Assembly: GCA_905221605.1 (NCBI GenBank)
Contig: CAJNDS010001502.1
Coordinates: 571,001-635,000 of the forward strand
From: Symbiodinium natans
Lineage: Eukaryota > Sar > Dinophyceae > Suessiales > Symbiodiniaceae
Reading direction: 5' to 3'
DNA: 64,000 nucleotides
Every line of letters begins with the position of its first letter. Positions within the stretch are counted from its first letter, which is position 1. The position numbers and the translations under genes were made by a program. A model generated the notes under the pieces. It saw nothing but the letters and a program-made list of their open reading frames with translations. It made no database searches and was not told the origin of the DNA. Of this stretch, positions 1 through 12,500 are shown one piece after another.

Positions 1-64
1 TGTGGGTCCTGTCGGGGACCTTTTGTTACGATATGGCTGCATCGTTTGTCTACGTAGCTTTTGA

Positions 65-332
65 AGTTTAGAAATCTGTGGGTCTTACATTCAGGGTACC
101 GAGAAGGGGACTAGAATGTCGAGGAGCCCCGACATTAAGTTTCGCTTGGAGTTGCGATCCAAGATAGCACTCCTTGGAGCTTGGGGCTGGTCCCTAAACC
201 CTAAACCCTAAACCCTAAACCCTAAACCACGTGCTGCATGGATGTTGCACCAGCACGTGCTCTGCAGTGTCTGAAGGCTTGAAGTTGAGGAGCCTTCAGC
301 TTGGAAGCTCTGAGATGAGAAAACAATCCTGA
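65..332 (+). CDS. Small split hypothetical gene, 3' part
   Basis: Exon 65-189 is open and reads a basic, leucine-rich peptide ending ...IALLGAWG. It runs into GT at 190-191, just before a CCCTAAA array. A second exon at 290-332 begins after TTGAG|G, joins in phase 2 and ends at TGA 330-332 (SLQLGSSEMRKQS). I recognise no domain. The 5' end may be outside the window; an in-frame ATG lies at 116. Support is the open frame on both sides of the array and the agreeing phase. A chance short open frame is the alternative. Confidence 0.4.
193..230. repeat. CCCTAAA array (intronic)
   Basis: About five tandem CCCTAAA units. They lie inside the proposed intron 190-289 of the gene above. Confidence 0.9.
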
Positions 333-2035
333 ATCTTGACACTGTAAACTCTGATCTAGCAGTGGTGGCTTCAGGGCTTCGGCTTGCTCGGCTTCGCTAC
401 GTTTAGGTTTTAGTAAGCTGCAGTGCCAAGCTCTCCTTTGAATCATGGGCTTACCAGCACAGGCCCCTCTCTTCCAGGCAACAGACGTTTTTCAAGATGT
501 GCCAGGAAGACTCCTCTCTGCCTTAACTTTAGGCCTCAGCTACTCCAGGCGATGATCCCCATCAAAAGGTACGCACGGACGTGGGCAGGCCCCCGCAGCA
601 TTGTTGCATACTACTCCGCTCGTGGTCCACCCGTGATAGAACATGTTTACTACAAAAGAAGGCTGTCCTGTTCAAATACCCTCAAGGCCTCTGTAGCCGA
701 CAGGGGGGAGGCGGGGGAAACTCATGGGCAACTTATTCCATTCTCGCCCAGCCGTCGCATGAGCAGATGTGCAATTCTGCTGTTTTCTCCGCTTCGCTAG
801 ACCGCATCTCGCGCAGCACTGGCCCGCCCAATGCCTGCACCAAAGGGTGATGTTTAGGGTTTCGGGCTTAGGGCTTAGGATGGCTTAGGGTGCGACCGTG
901 GCGGCGTGTTGGATGGGTTTCAGCTTCGCCCCCTTTGCAGGGCGCCAGGGGGCACAATAAAAGTGAGCATCAATAGTAGTGCCTAAAATATTTGAGCGGA
1001 GAAAAAGGGGCGGGGGGGGTGGGGTATAAAATGGCCTCTAATAGAGGCCATTCTGCGCGTGCGTGCCTTGTAAACACATTATCTTTGCAAAGGAACCACC
1101 CGCATAATAGACGCAACGCGCCCGCAGCGTCAACATATCCATGGGCGGGGGCGCGGAGGACGCGGAGAGGACGCGGAGAGGACGCGAAGCGCGCAGAGGG
1201 CACGGAGGGCGCGGAGCCGTTGTCTTGTCCACGTGTACCCCACTCCCCTGCCCCTCAACCGAATGAAACGCTCCCCGTCCGCGCTCCCCCCTCTTTGTCC
1301 TCGCTCTCCCGAACCAGTCCCTCAACCGCACATCGCGCTTCTCCCATGCATACGGTCCACGCGTCCCCGTGCCCCTCTCCCAGCAAAATGCCATTTATTC
1401 CGTCCGACCCTCCTCCGTTGACCATCTCGTCTCCGTGGCCGCTTGTGACGATCCGATAGCGCGCCTTCCGCGTTGAAGCGTTAAACGAGAACCCAACTCC
1501 AGAAAGGTTTTCGGAAACAATCCAAGAAAACAACGAGCGCGCGCAGAATAGAGTTAAGCGTCCAAGGCACGGGGGGGGGGGGGGGGGCCCAAAACCCCGA
1601 TGATGCACTTGGTCAGCCGCGCCTCAAACCCCCTGTGACCTGTGCCCCATAACGTTGGTGACCTTTGCTAATGCGCTGACCTTGTGCCCATCCCACCCCC
1701 CGAAAATCCAAGCGAAGCCGCCCGTTCCTGACCGCTTCCTGCTCAGCCAAGTCTGTACCCCCCCCCCCCCTTCTGACCCCCCACCCCCATTGACCTTCTT
1801 GACCCGTGCCCCCAGTGACTGAGTGGCAAAGCTACCAGGCAGAGGGTTGCGTTTGGGGTTCCCCTCTCCGACTGTCACCATGCGCACACAGTCGTCTCGG
1901 TTGAGTTGGCTTGGACGAACATCAGGAACGCACTAAGTCGGGGCTCGTGGGGAACGTCAGCAAATGTCAGCAATGCACCCTTCAAGGTGGGGTCTCGGGT
2001 TCGGGGCCAGGCTTCGGGTTTGTATTTGGGGGGTT
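333..2035. other. No supported gene; GC-rich stretch with G runs
   Basis: ORFs here are short, overlap on both strands and show no recognisable protein. The stretch holds a degenerate TTTAGGG patch (852-892), a 23-bp perfect hairpin at 1029-1051 (AATGGCCTCT arms), GGACGCGGAGA-type short tandem copies around 1156-1190, and G or C homopolymers near 1570 and 1757. Confidence 0.6.
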
Positions 2036-2385
2036 TCGCCGTTTGGTTAGGGGGGTTAGGGGGGTTAGGGGGGTTAGGGGGGGGGTTAGGGGGGTAGGGG
2101 GTTTAGGGGGTTTAGGGGGTTAGGGGGTTAGGGGGTTAGGGGGGTTAGGGGGGTTAGGGGTTGGGTTAGGGGGGTTAGGGGGGTTAGGGGGGTTAGGGGG
2201 GTTAGGGGGGTTAGGGGGGTGAGGGGGGTTGGGGGGTCAGGGGGTTAGGGGTTACGGGGTTAGGGGGTTAGGGGGTTAGGGGGTTAGGGGGTTAGGGGGT
2301 TAGGGGGTTAGGGGGTTAGGGGGTTAGGGGGTTAGCGGGTTAGGGGTTAGCGGGTTAGGGGGGGGGTTAGGGCCAGGGGTTAGGG
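2036..2385 (+). repeat. Variant telomere-like array, (TTAGGGGG)n
   Basis: About 350 bases of GGGGTTAGGGG-type units of unequal length, richer in G than the TTTAGGG arrays elsewhere. The G runs could form G-quadruplexes. ORFs reading through it (glycine-rich) are not genes. Confidence 0.9.
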
Positions 2386-2453
2386 GGTATCACCGCGTCC
2401 CATGAAAAAGGCAATTTTTTAGGATGTAATGCAGCACCTGCAAGGTCGGCGGC

Positions 2454-2858
2454 ATGGAGGCTCTTAAGTTTGGGGTTCAAGTTCACGCAACAATAGACCT
2501 CCCAGGGTTCCAGAAGTCATTCCTCAACCCCAGCCCAGGTCCTTCGGAGAAGGCATCAGAGCCCGAGCCAGCAGTTGCCGAATCTCCGCTTCTTTCATCG
2601 GTCTCGTTGGTTCGGAGCCATGTCTCCACTGGAATCCGCGTGCTTTCCACCTCAAAGTCTCTTTGGGGAAGTAGAGGTGTTTTCCGTACTTTGTGGGCCT
2701 TTTGCCACCCGGGACTGGGGTGTTGGTTTTTAAGGCTGAGGCATCCCCTCATTCTGACATCGTGCATGGAAGGTTTCCCAACGGGAATCGACCCGGCCCG
2801 ATGGCATCATCTGCTTGTGCGACTTAGTGGCGGGGCTCGACGGCACCTCCCCATCTGA
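2454..2858 (+). CDS. Possible hypothetical exon
   Basis: An ATG-initiated 134-codon frame (MEALKFGVQVHATIDLPGFQ...). The first third looks protein-like (EKASEPEPAVAESP). The rest has no recognisable domain, and a possible acceptor (CCTGCAAG|G) precedes the ATG. It could be a genuine exon that ends before the ORF does, or chance. Confidence 0.25.
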   Translation: MEALKFGVQVHATIDLPGFQKSFLNPSPGPSEKASEPEPAVAESPLLSSVSLVRSHVSTGIRVLSTSKSLWGSRGVFRTLWAFCHPGLGCWFLRLRHPLILTSCMEGFPTGIDPARWHHLLVRLSGGARRHLPI

Positions 2859-3166
2859 CCTGGTTTGGGCACCCGGAGATGGCGTGGGAAAGCTTGGGAT
2901 GCCAACATCTTAAAAGCCCTGGCCAGCCTAGACCCTGAGCCCATAAAAACCCCTAACCTCCGGCTTTCGGACTTCTAACCTGACGACTGCCCCTAAAAAA
3001 CCTTCGGGGCGGGGGGGGGGGGAGGTCCGTGAATTGCACTCCCGCTCCCCGTCAACGGACAGACTCACTGTGCCGCAGCATTTGTACTGCAATTTCCGTA
3101 CGCCCTGCAATAAATTTCTTGTTGCTATATGATCATTCGATGCTTCTACAGCTTACAAATTGTGAC

Positions 3167-3167
3167 A

Positions 3168-3214
<47 letters not shown>
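3167..3214. repeat. (CA)n microsatellite
   Basis: About 23 CA dinucleotides in an uninterrupted run. Confidence 0.97.
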
Positions 3215-3216
<2 letters not shown>

Positions 3217-3679
3217 GTAATTTCTTTTGCTGCCCCCTGAAAGATTCACCTTTGTAGTGGCTTGCAATTGACGGAGTCAGTTGTACTCTTAATCCCACAG
3301 TCAAATCCAAGCCTGCACCCCACACTCAGACCAAAAATGTAACAGGCATTTGCGATCCTCTCCCTTCTTAATATGAGTCTCGGAAGCATCGCTGAAGACC
3401 CACCACTCCCCCTGCCCCCCCCCCCAGCCCCAGCAGTACAGTATTTGCGATCTCCTTCCTTCAGCCCTCTGTACGGACACGACAGCCACATGTAAACCTG
3501 CATAGCAGCGTCGCATCCACCCTAAACCACTTTCTTCTTTGCATCCAGAGACTGCCGGGTACCGGGGCCGAGCTCTGCTCAAGCCAAACCACAATCCACA
3601 TCTCAGACACAACAGCGGACTATGACCGTACTCAAGCAACACAGGGCGATATATGAAAAATACAAATACAAACATAAAT

Positions 3680-3870
3680 ATCAATATATATATATATATA
3701 TACAGATAAATACATAAATATGTACATATATGAATATATAAATATATAAATATATAAATATACAAATGTATAAATATACAAGTATATAAATATATAAATA
3801 TATACATATATAAACATATATAAATATATAAATACATATATATATATGTATTTATGTATATATATATATT
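3680..3870. repeat. AT-rich ATAAATAT low-complexity repeat
   Basis: Nearly pure A/T sequence of irregular ATAAATAT/TATATA units in an otherwise GC-rich region. Confidence 0.9.
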
Positions 3871-3999
3871 TTATCCTTGAGTGTACAGCATATGACATCG
3901 AGACCCTAACTCCCCCGTACCCCCCCTTTCCTCCTAGTTGCAGTTTCGGGCTGGGAGGTACTGGCCACAGGACGATTCTATAGAAAACTTACCTGCCAT

Positions 4000-4072
4000 C
4001 CCTAAACCCTAAACCTAAACCCTAAACCCTAAACCCTAAACCCTTAAACCCTAAACCCTAAACCCTAAACCC
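4000..4072. repeat. CCCTAAA array (intronic)
   Basis: About ten CCCTAAA units, directly upstream of the exon starting at 4080 (acceptor CTCAAAG|T). Confidence 0.92.
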
Positions 4073-4079
4073 CTCAAAG

Positions 4080-5119
4080 TACCTCTGGAAGCCTCGCGTG
4101 GAACCCAAGGCACTGCGCGGCCGCGCTCGAGGCGAGGCTCTGCATCTCCTGGCAATGTCTCGGCTTTCACCACCAGGTTTTTCGGGTTTAGGGTGTAGGG
4201 TTTAGGGTTTAGGGTTTAGGGTTCAATTAGCTACAGAGTAGTAAGTACCCCCCTACTTGGTAGGTATAACCCTTAAAACTGTAGGTAGATAGCGTTGGGG
4301 ATGTTAATGGACTCTGTGCGTCCCGTCTTCAGCCTACAGTAAGGCTTTCTTCCAGAGACCTTGTAGGCAGAGCTTTCGGATTCGCATGCTTGGTTGCTTC
4401 AAGCTGAGAAGCTGGCAGCGAACTGACTCTCTGAGTCTTCAGAAGCCCACAATTATGAAATGCCTCCGCCCGTGATCACCCAGAAACCGGAAACTTGGAA
4501 CCGGCTCCTCATCGTTGCCAGGGCTGGAGCGCCCCAGCTTCCTGGAGACGGCTTCTTAGGATTTGAAGGGCGTGGAGTGTAAACGGCTTCGAGGGCTTAT
4601 TCGATGTTCATAGGCTTACATTGCAAACGTCTGGATGCGGCCTGGCACGAACGCTGCGCCGCGAGGCAGGTGATGGTGCAGCGACGGGGGTGCGGTGCAG
4701 TGCGCTGTGGGCGCGTAGTAGGTTTCGCAGCACCTGCATCGAATGCCAGGCCGGAAAGCATGACAGATTTGCTCGGGATCTGAGGCTTAAGGATGGATGC
4801 ATGGGATGGATGCATGGCAACCTCGGTGCATGATGCGAATGTTCCACGCAACGGTCCTTGCTGGGGCATTTCCTCTCGTCGTACTCTCAAAGGTGGCAGA
4901 GTCTGCACATGATGCCCCTTTACGAACACTTCTCTCTTGCAGTGTCTCTGCTAAACCCTAAACCCTAAACCCTAAACCCTAAACCCTAAACCCTAAACCC
5001 TAAACCAAGGACTGAAGAGCTTGCGAGCTGCCATGCAAAGCCCCAAGAGCATCAGCGCGAATGACGTCAGCATGAAGAGCGTGGCTGCCGTGAAATCCTC
5101 ATCTGACATTGCCGAATAG
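4080..5119 (+). CDS. Six-exon hypothetical gene with telomere-repeat introns
   Basis: Exons: 4080-4176, 4443-4576, 4614-4669, 4731-4825, 4900-4941, 5010-5119. Their lengths sum to 534 bases, a multiple of three, and every junction is in phase. All mapped introns are GT...AG. Intron 1 (4177-4442) contains a TTTAGGG array. The last intron (4942-5009) is GTGTCTCTG, then about eight CCCTAAA units, then CCAAG. Recognisable stretches are YLWKPRVEPKALRG, PPPVITQKPETWNRLLIVAR, a CIECQAGKHDRF segment with a CxxC pair, and a serine-rich C-terminus ending ...SSSDIAE and TAG at 5117. A possible microexon at about 3938-3957 (after TTTCCTCCTAG, before GTACTGG) could precede it. The family is unknown to me; the 5' end is not found. 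Confidence 0.72.
4186..4224. repeat. TTTAGGG array (intronic)
   Basis: Five to six TTTAGGG units, ten bases after donor G|GTTTTTCGGG at 4177. Confidence 0.92.
4942..5009 (+). repeat. CCCTAAA array forming a whole intron
   Basis: A 68-base GT-AG intron made almost wholly of CCCTAAA units. The flanking exons (TGC A| and |GA CTG AAG) join in phase 1. Confidence 0.75.
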
Positions 5120-5358
5120 GTTGGCCAGGGCAAGGGCATGGATCAACGCACCGCCGGATTGCTTCTGCTGCGCGGACATACACACCATGCCCATCGCCCC
5201 ACAACAGCTGAACTCCGAGCCGAAACCCACACTTCTACTCCTCAAGTCGGGGAGCAGGAATCTCAATCGGCAGCCGAAGCCGGCCTGTTGTGGATGGGCC
5301 TCGAGCTGAGAATAGGGGGAGGCCAGTTAGTTTACTCCAAAGGTTTAAACTATTAGTG

Positions 5359-5815
<457 letters not shown>

Positions 5816-5889
5816 ACTCGCCCAGCCACAGTTTGTTAGCTTAGCCAGCCAACAAACGTTCGCTAGGGGAGGAGCGCTCGCCGGGACAG

Positions 5890-6175
5890 AGTTTGTTGGA
5901 CGCATAGTTTCTCGCCGAGACAAACCTTTTCCAGAAACCCTGTTGTCCAAAAGTTGGTTTTCTATGTCTAAACTAACTTGTCTTCTAGTTTATAAATCTT
6001 CCTTTGCTGGCCTGGAAACCTTTGTTTTGCCATATGGTTTCTCGCCGAGACGAACCTTTCCCAGAAACCCCGTTGTCCAAAGTTCGTTTTCTATGCATAA
6101 ACTAACTCCCTTGTCCAAAGTTTGCATAAACTAACTCCCTTGTCCAAAGTTTGTTTTCGATGCATAAACTAACTT
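5890..6175 (+). repeat. Degenerate direct repeats (TTGTCCAAAGTTTG units)
   Basis: The segments starting GTTTCTCGCCGAGAC at about 5908 and 6039 are near-copies about 130 bases apart. Within the second, the unit CATAAACTAACTCCCTTGTC is repeated. No gene is supported in 5120-6519 apart from the last protease exon. Confidence 0.8.
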
Positions 6176-6519
6176 GCGTCTGCCCTATCTGCACGAGCTC
6201 CACGAGCTCGGCTGTTCTTGCATCAACAAAAGAATCCAACCACAGGGCTTAAGGCCTTCTCTTGCCATCCGCCTAGCAGGACTGCTGCAGCGGAGCATAC
6301 TGAGGGTCTAAGGCTTAAGGCTTAGGGTTTAGAGTTAAGGGATTGTTGAAGTCGCATCGGATTGCCGGGCCTGCTCGACCCGGGATCCCGCCCACCGACA
6401 CCGTCTTTGTTGGACCGGGCGGACGCTCAGAGAAACCTCGGAACCAAGGGCAAAAAGGGCACCGCTGCTGATGGATGACGATGAGGAATTCCTTCCTGCG
6501 TCTCCTGATCCCTGCAGCA

Positions 6520-9500
6520 TCAGGCCTGCAAGAGCTTCCACTGACCCTGCTCTTCCTGTCCGTGGATACCTAAACCCTAAACCCTAAACCCTAAACTCTA
6601 AACCCTAAACCCTAAACCCTAAACCCAGAATGCCAGGATTGCCAGCTTGAGCCCAGCTACTTGGGCACCTTGCGTCGGCAAGGCCCAGTTTGGCGCCCTG
6701 CGTGTCGAAGATGACATTCCGACCAATCATCCACGTTGCTCCAAGGACCTGGATGGGGGGCTTAGGGTTTAGAATTTAGGGTTTAGGGTTTAGGGCTTGG
6801 GGCTTGCTGACTCGGACCTTCTTGGCAGACAGGTGCTCAAAAACCCTTTTTAGGGGCACCTGTGGGCATCTTACTCTTGTGCCCTGTTGAGGGCCGGATC
6901 GGACCATACGATGGCCCGAAGTGAGGGCCCACAAGAATCTAAAGCTATGTTGCTCCAAGACGCCTTGACCCAGAGACAGTGAAAATCCACTCACCCCGAA
7001 TACAACTTCCAGCTGCCTACCAAGTCCCTCTCAGGGAACATTTTGGGGTTTTACGAAAGTTGGGGGGTACCCTTCTTGGGGTCCTTATGATAAGGGAATC
7101 CTACTATTTGGGGGTCTCGCCCTAAACCCGTTTTTTGCGTCCCTAAACCCTAAACCCTAAACCCTAAACCCTAAACCCTAAACCCCCGTTCGAACATTTG
7201 TCCCTTCTGAGGCAGCCGGCAGTCTCCCGCGCTGCGCCGTTGCTCTCAAAGCCCAAGCAGTAGAGATCGCCGCTGCTGCGGCGGTAGAGGTAGGAGCTGG
7301 GGTACCAATTCCTTTGGGGCAACTCGGTTTAGGGTTTAGGGTTAGGGTTTAGGGTTTAGGGTTTAGAGTTTAGGGTTTAGGGATTTAGGGGTTTAGGGTA
7401 CGGGGGGACAACCAGGGAAGGAAACCAACTCCCCTAATCGCCCTGAACCTATATTCCCCAGATCGAACCAAGAAACAAACGAGAACACGGATAAGAGCAA
7501 CCCAGGGGGGAAGGAAAGGGGGAAGGAATCCACACCCTTACCAAACCCTAAGAACCCAGGCACTACTTTTTGAACTTGTGGCTTTCTGTTCAAGCCCATC
7601 TTGAGCCAAACATGTTTTCCGGGTTCATTAACCCTTCCAACTCTCAACACTAACTCTTTTCTACAATACCAGTTGCAGCTCCGCACTCCCCCTGTCCTAG
7701 GATTTCCTAGGACACATTGGAGGTGCAGATCTTTGGCCAAAAACTGCCATTAGGGCAGCAGCCAGCTGCTTGAAATGCACAATATGGTTTTACGTCTACC
7801 AGGACGAAATTATAGCACATTGGCTAAATCCACTAACCATAGAGAATCTTTTTTCACCATGATCCTCTCATCACTGAAGACTCCTTGGCCTTCTTCACCA
7901 CAAACCGTGGTCTTCGCTACGCGAAAAGCTACTGACTTCTACTATCAGGGATTTCCATACCCTTAATAGTAACCACCACATTTGTCAGCACATTGGCTGT
8001 TCCAGCGCACCTGTCTCCAGAAAGAGAAAAACCATCCCTTCATCCATACCATCCAATCACTTCTTTTTCCGATTGTTGGCAATCTTGAGGTGAAGTTGCA
8101 GCAGAATATACTCCAGGTCCGAAACTGTAAGAACAGGATCCTGTACGCCCCTTTGAATTGAGGATACCAATCCTTCTCTTTTTGCGTCCTCAATCGCCTG
8201 GCACGATTGACCCAGCTCTGCACTCACAGCTGTAGACGCTTGCGCATCCACATCAGGAGGACGATCCTTTTCCTCAGGACCTTTCACCACCACCACTTCT
8301 CCCTTTTTGGGACTCTGACTTTTCTCCTTCTTCTTCGCCTTTCCACCGACGTTTGACTTTGTGCGCATTTTCGAGGCTTTTTCCCCTGCAGAAACCGCCG
8401 CATTGGATGATGATCCACTCTTCTCAATGGTCGCCGGCATCTTCTTCGGCTTTGGAACCAGGAGAGTGTAAGGATCTTCGATAACTGCAGTTTTCCTCTT
8501 CTTTTTAACCTTTTTTGCCTCCTCCTCAACGGCAACCTCCGTCTCAGAAGTGTCAACCACCTCCTTTTCGGCAGGAATATCCTTGCTGGACTCCCTTTCT
8601 AGGGACCTCTTCTTGCCCCTTTTGGGATCTTTTTCTTCTTCCACGTTGGCTCGCTCGAACCATATCCTCAGGTCATTGACCCATTCTTCCACCTCCTCGA
8701 GCGAAACCTCATACGACTTCACTACTTCGTGAAGTTCCAGCACGGACAACATATCGGTGGTCCACGAAACCCATTCTCTATCCATCTGGTCAGCATCTCC
8801 ATTGAACTTCAGGAGTTTGAACAGTGGGTCCGCCTCTGCTCGAGCCAAATCTGTTTTGCCATTCGACAGAAATGAAATCGCTTCCATCAACAGTTCCGAC
8901 ATTTTGGTGTCATCGTCATAAGTCATGGAATACTCCTCACCATCATCGAACTGTTCAGGAGAGATCTCCTCTTCCCCACCTTTTGCACCAGAACTTCTCC
9001 TTGGACCATCCCTTGGGGGCGTCCTCGGAGACCTTGGCCTCTGTTCATTCAGCGGATCACCATGCTCAAAAACACACCTGTCACCATAACGACACTTCCC
9101 AGACTGAGCAAACTGAATGCACCTCACACCAGTTGCATCATGCGAGAACGCACACGTCTTTCCAGCGAAACAGGGTCTCCCCGCCACATAGTATTTGCAC
9201 CAATACGAATGCAGCACCACATCATCTTCTGAATGGATGAATTTGCAGTCTTCACCAAATTTGCAGCGATCTTTTCCCTTACTGAACCAATAGCAGAAGC
9301 CTTTCTTCCTCTTCTCCAAGCGCTCCGCCTCGAACCGGTCCATAGGGCGATTCTGCTCTACATGAACATTGCCATGTGCCTGAGAACTGCTCCCTTCACC
9401 CCAGGTGCTATCAGTATTTGATGCTTGGAGTACAGCTGGAAAACCTGGCCTTGGTCCTACCACCTTCATGATTGGTTTTCCGCCAGCTCCTGAGCCACGC

Positions 9501-12500
9501 TGAGACGATCCAAAAACATTGAACTTCTTCATGAAGGCTTTCCTAGTGCCGATCTTCTGCACCCTTTTGATTGGACGCTTCATTGTTCCAACCTTGCATC
9601 CAGATACGTTCAAACGACACAACCTCCTATACCCAGCTCTATATCCCTTTTTCCAAAGAGCCATAAGAATTTTAGAGGCAGTAACATTCTCCACCTCTAC
9701 CTTTTCCAACGATCCCTCACTTCCCGGAACAAACCCATCCAGCCCATCCATATCTGAAGACCTTTCCATCTTTTTTGACACCACTTCGTCGAGGTAGTCT
9801 TCAGAGATCCAGGGTAAGTTCCTCTTAGAGGAAGGATTGTCACCATTGTTTGGTCCTTCACCAGGATACCCCTTTGTGCTGTCAAAGATCTTCCCAGTAG
9901 CGCGGTCCTGCGTAGAGAAATTGGAAGCAACGCGAGAGTACACTGACCACAAGAAAATCCTTGTGCCCGCCAGTCTTGACGACCCACTGGATGTCTCCTC
10001 TTCCGGAGAGACTTCTGGCGCTTTGCCATCCCTTCCAGTGTCACCAAGTGTCTCACCTCCAGCATCTTCAATGGGAATAAGGGATTCATTGTTCCCTTGA
10101 TCTAGTACCGCATCTTGTTGATCGGGGATCTCCAGCACCATTCCTGTAGGATCCACTTCCTCATCAGCATCGTCGTCCATTCTTCTCCAGAGAACTTCCA
10201 ATTGATCAGCGCAGGTCGCTGCCTGAAGGAACTCCATCATTTGATCCCTCCCGTGCTGCCAGAGAAATTCGGAATTCACCACTGTCCCGTGGCCTCCAAG
10301 TCTAAGGAATGGAGCGACCAGATTGGCTACCCTTGCCATAAGTTCCACATGAACTTCCATGCCTGGACTGCGACTCCAATCATAGGCTATTGCCTCCATA
10401 GCAGTTCCAAACTTTTCAGTATTTCTGAATTCCTTTTCCAGGCCAGGAGAAAGCAGTGCACCCATCACCGAAAGAGGATAATTTCCCACCACCGGCAAGC
10501 ACGGATCTTCATGGAACGAATGATGCAAATCACCGTAGTGTCCTTGATCTCTCCTTTCAAAAAGGAGTCTCCCAGTATTCAACTGGGCATTCAGTTCATC
10601 CACTTGAACCATTTCAGCACATATTCTCTGTGCCGCAGTCGCTATTGCCGACCAGAGAGCACGATCTGCCAACCCACGACGCATAACCCACATAGTCGTC
10701 GCCGACTGAATCAGTGTACCAGGGTCATATGCCATGACCACCAATGCACCATCATCCATTCTCTGATCAGTGTCATCTTCCAATGCCAGGTTCAAATCCT
10801 GTTCGCTTGCACCTTCAGATGACATGCTAATAACCAAGTTTCGATCCATTTTATTGGATCCCTTCTGATAGTCCTTGTGCCCCACAGGCAACTTGCCGAC
10901 AGCAACCTTCCAATAAATCCGAGTCAGAAGACCTTTAACCAGCAATTGCTGAGGAACATTCTTCACCGGACGAACATCCAATGTCTTCGCACCATCACCA
11001 CGGAGTTCATTGCTCCCACCTTCTCCTTCGTTTTGGTCAGTCTCCTCGCCAGGAATTTGCACTGCTCCTTCCAGCGCCGTCTCCTGTCCAGCCACTTCTT
11101 GCCCAGGAAGAACTTGAGCGCCTTCAGATACATTCACCTGTCCAGCAACACCTTGCCCAGGTAAAACCTCATCCGTGGAGCCCACCGCCAGCGAACCAAC
11201 TATAACTGAGCCATCCCTTGCTCTTTTTTGAGACTGTTCAGTTCGACGAGAAGGTTGTGGTAGCGAAAAAACTTGAGAAGTCACTTCTTGGCGGGTCTCC
11301 CCCCGCGACGCTTTGTCGCGTTTTTCGCCAAGGTGAACCGATTTTTTCTGCCCGTCATTGGGGCCGGAAGAACCACCCATCGGAACATTGCCACGAATCG
11401 CAGTTCTCTGTGAATCCCTTTCTTGCAAAAAGATTTCCCGCATGCGGTGCACAGCATTGGTCTCTTCCTCGCTTGAATCGCTTGAGGAAGCGGCATAAGA
11501 AACCAAAGCCTGGGCCTGATCATCATCATCCACCACATCTGCCCACGCTCTGCTGAACCGATACGACAACCCACCACGAGGCTTCAGTTCCAGTGGTTTT
11601 GGTTTCTCCACCACTTCCGCCGGTTGCGCTCGTCGCTGTGAACGAGAGCGTGGCACCTGTCGCACCTGTTTTTTGTCCAGCAAGGGCCTTCCCCTTTTCA
11701 CAGGGTTTGATATTGACCGATACTTTTTTGTTGGTGGGTTCACCGGTGGCATTCCAACTCCCACCAACTTCAGCTTCTGTACGCACAGTGGAGACCTCTG
11801 CGCAAGCGTCCAAGCGTCACGGTACTTGACCTTATCAAAAAGCTCCCGATAGGAGCCTCTCGGCATCGTTTTTGCACCGGAGCCTTCAGCTTCACGCATC
11901 TGAGTGAGGGTTCTCACCGCCTCTCTTCCAGCTTCCTTGCTTCCAGAAGATTGTTGTACCCGTACAGATGCATCGGAAGGAACTGCTTTTTCCGGTCCCT
12001 CCGGTCGATATCGGACGCCTCCCACCAATCGTAGGATTTTGCATGCTGTCACCTTGTTGATCCCTTTTTCAAGCAGATCTTCCACAAAGATGAACTCCTG
12101 CAGGTCCGACACGGTGCTCACACCAAGAGTAATCATCACCTCACTTACATGAGGGGTATACACCCAAAGGTGGTTATTGCGAGCCATCCAATTTTCAATT
12201 GGCTCCTCTGGATCTTGAAGCAGAGTACCAGTGGACTCAGCCACCGAATTCTTTTGTTCATCTGCCTCTTCTTCATCCAGAATACCCTTTTCACCACCTT
12301 TTTGTGACACATTGGTCATTTGCAGCGCTTTTGGTGCTGAGGAGGACGAAGATTCTGCTCCCCCACTTACCGGTGGTTGAAAAGCGTTCCTGTCGGGAAT
12401 CTCCAATCCTCTTCCCCTTTGAAATGACACATGGTTCGCCACATTCACCAGATGCTTCAATTGGGTCAGCCGGTCTTCAGACATCTCTTCGTGAGAATAC

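Larger units (their letters stand above)
2859..3937. other. Simple-sequence region without supported gene
   Basis: Contains a (CA)n microsatellite at about 3167-3214, a C run at 3415-3424 and a 200-base A/T-only stretch (about 3680-3870) of ATAAATAT-like units. The tyrosine/isoleucine-rich ORF crossing it on the minus strand is a product of the AT repeat. Confidence 0.7.

Noticed and set aside
3301-3898. Tyrosine/isoleucine-rich minus-strand ORFs
   Set aside because: Produced by the ATAAATAT simple repeat; no sensible protein composition.
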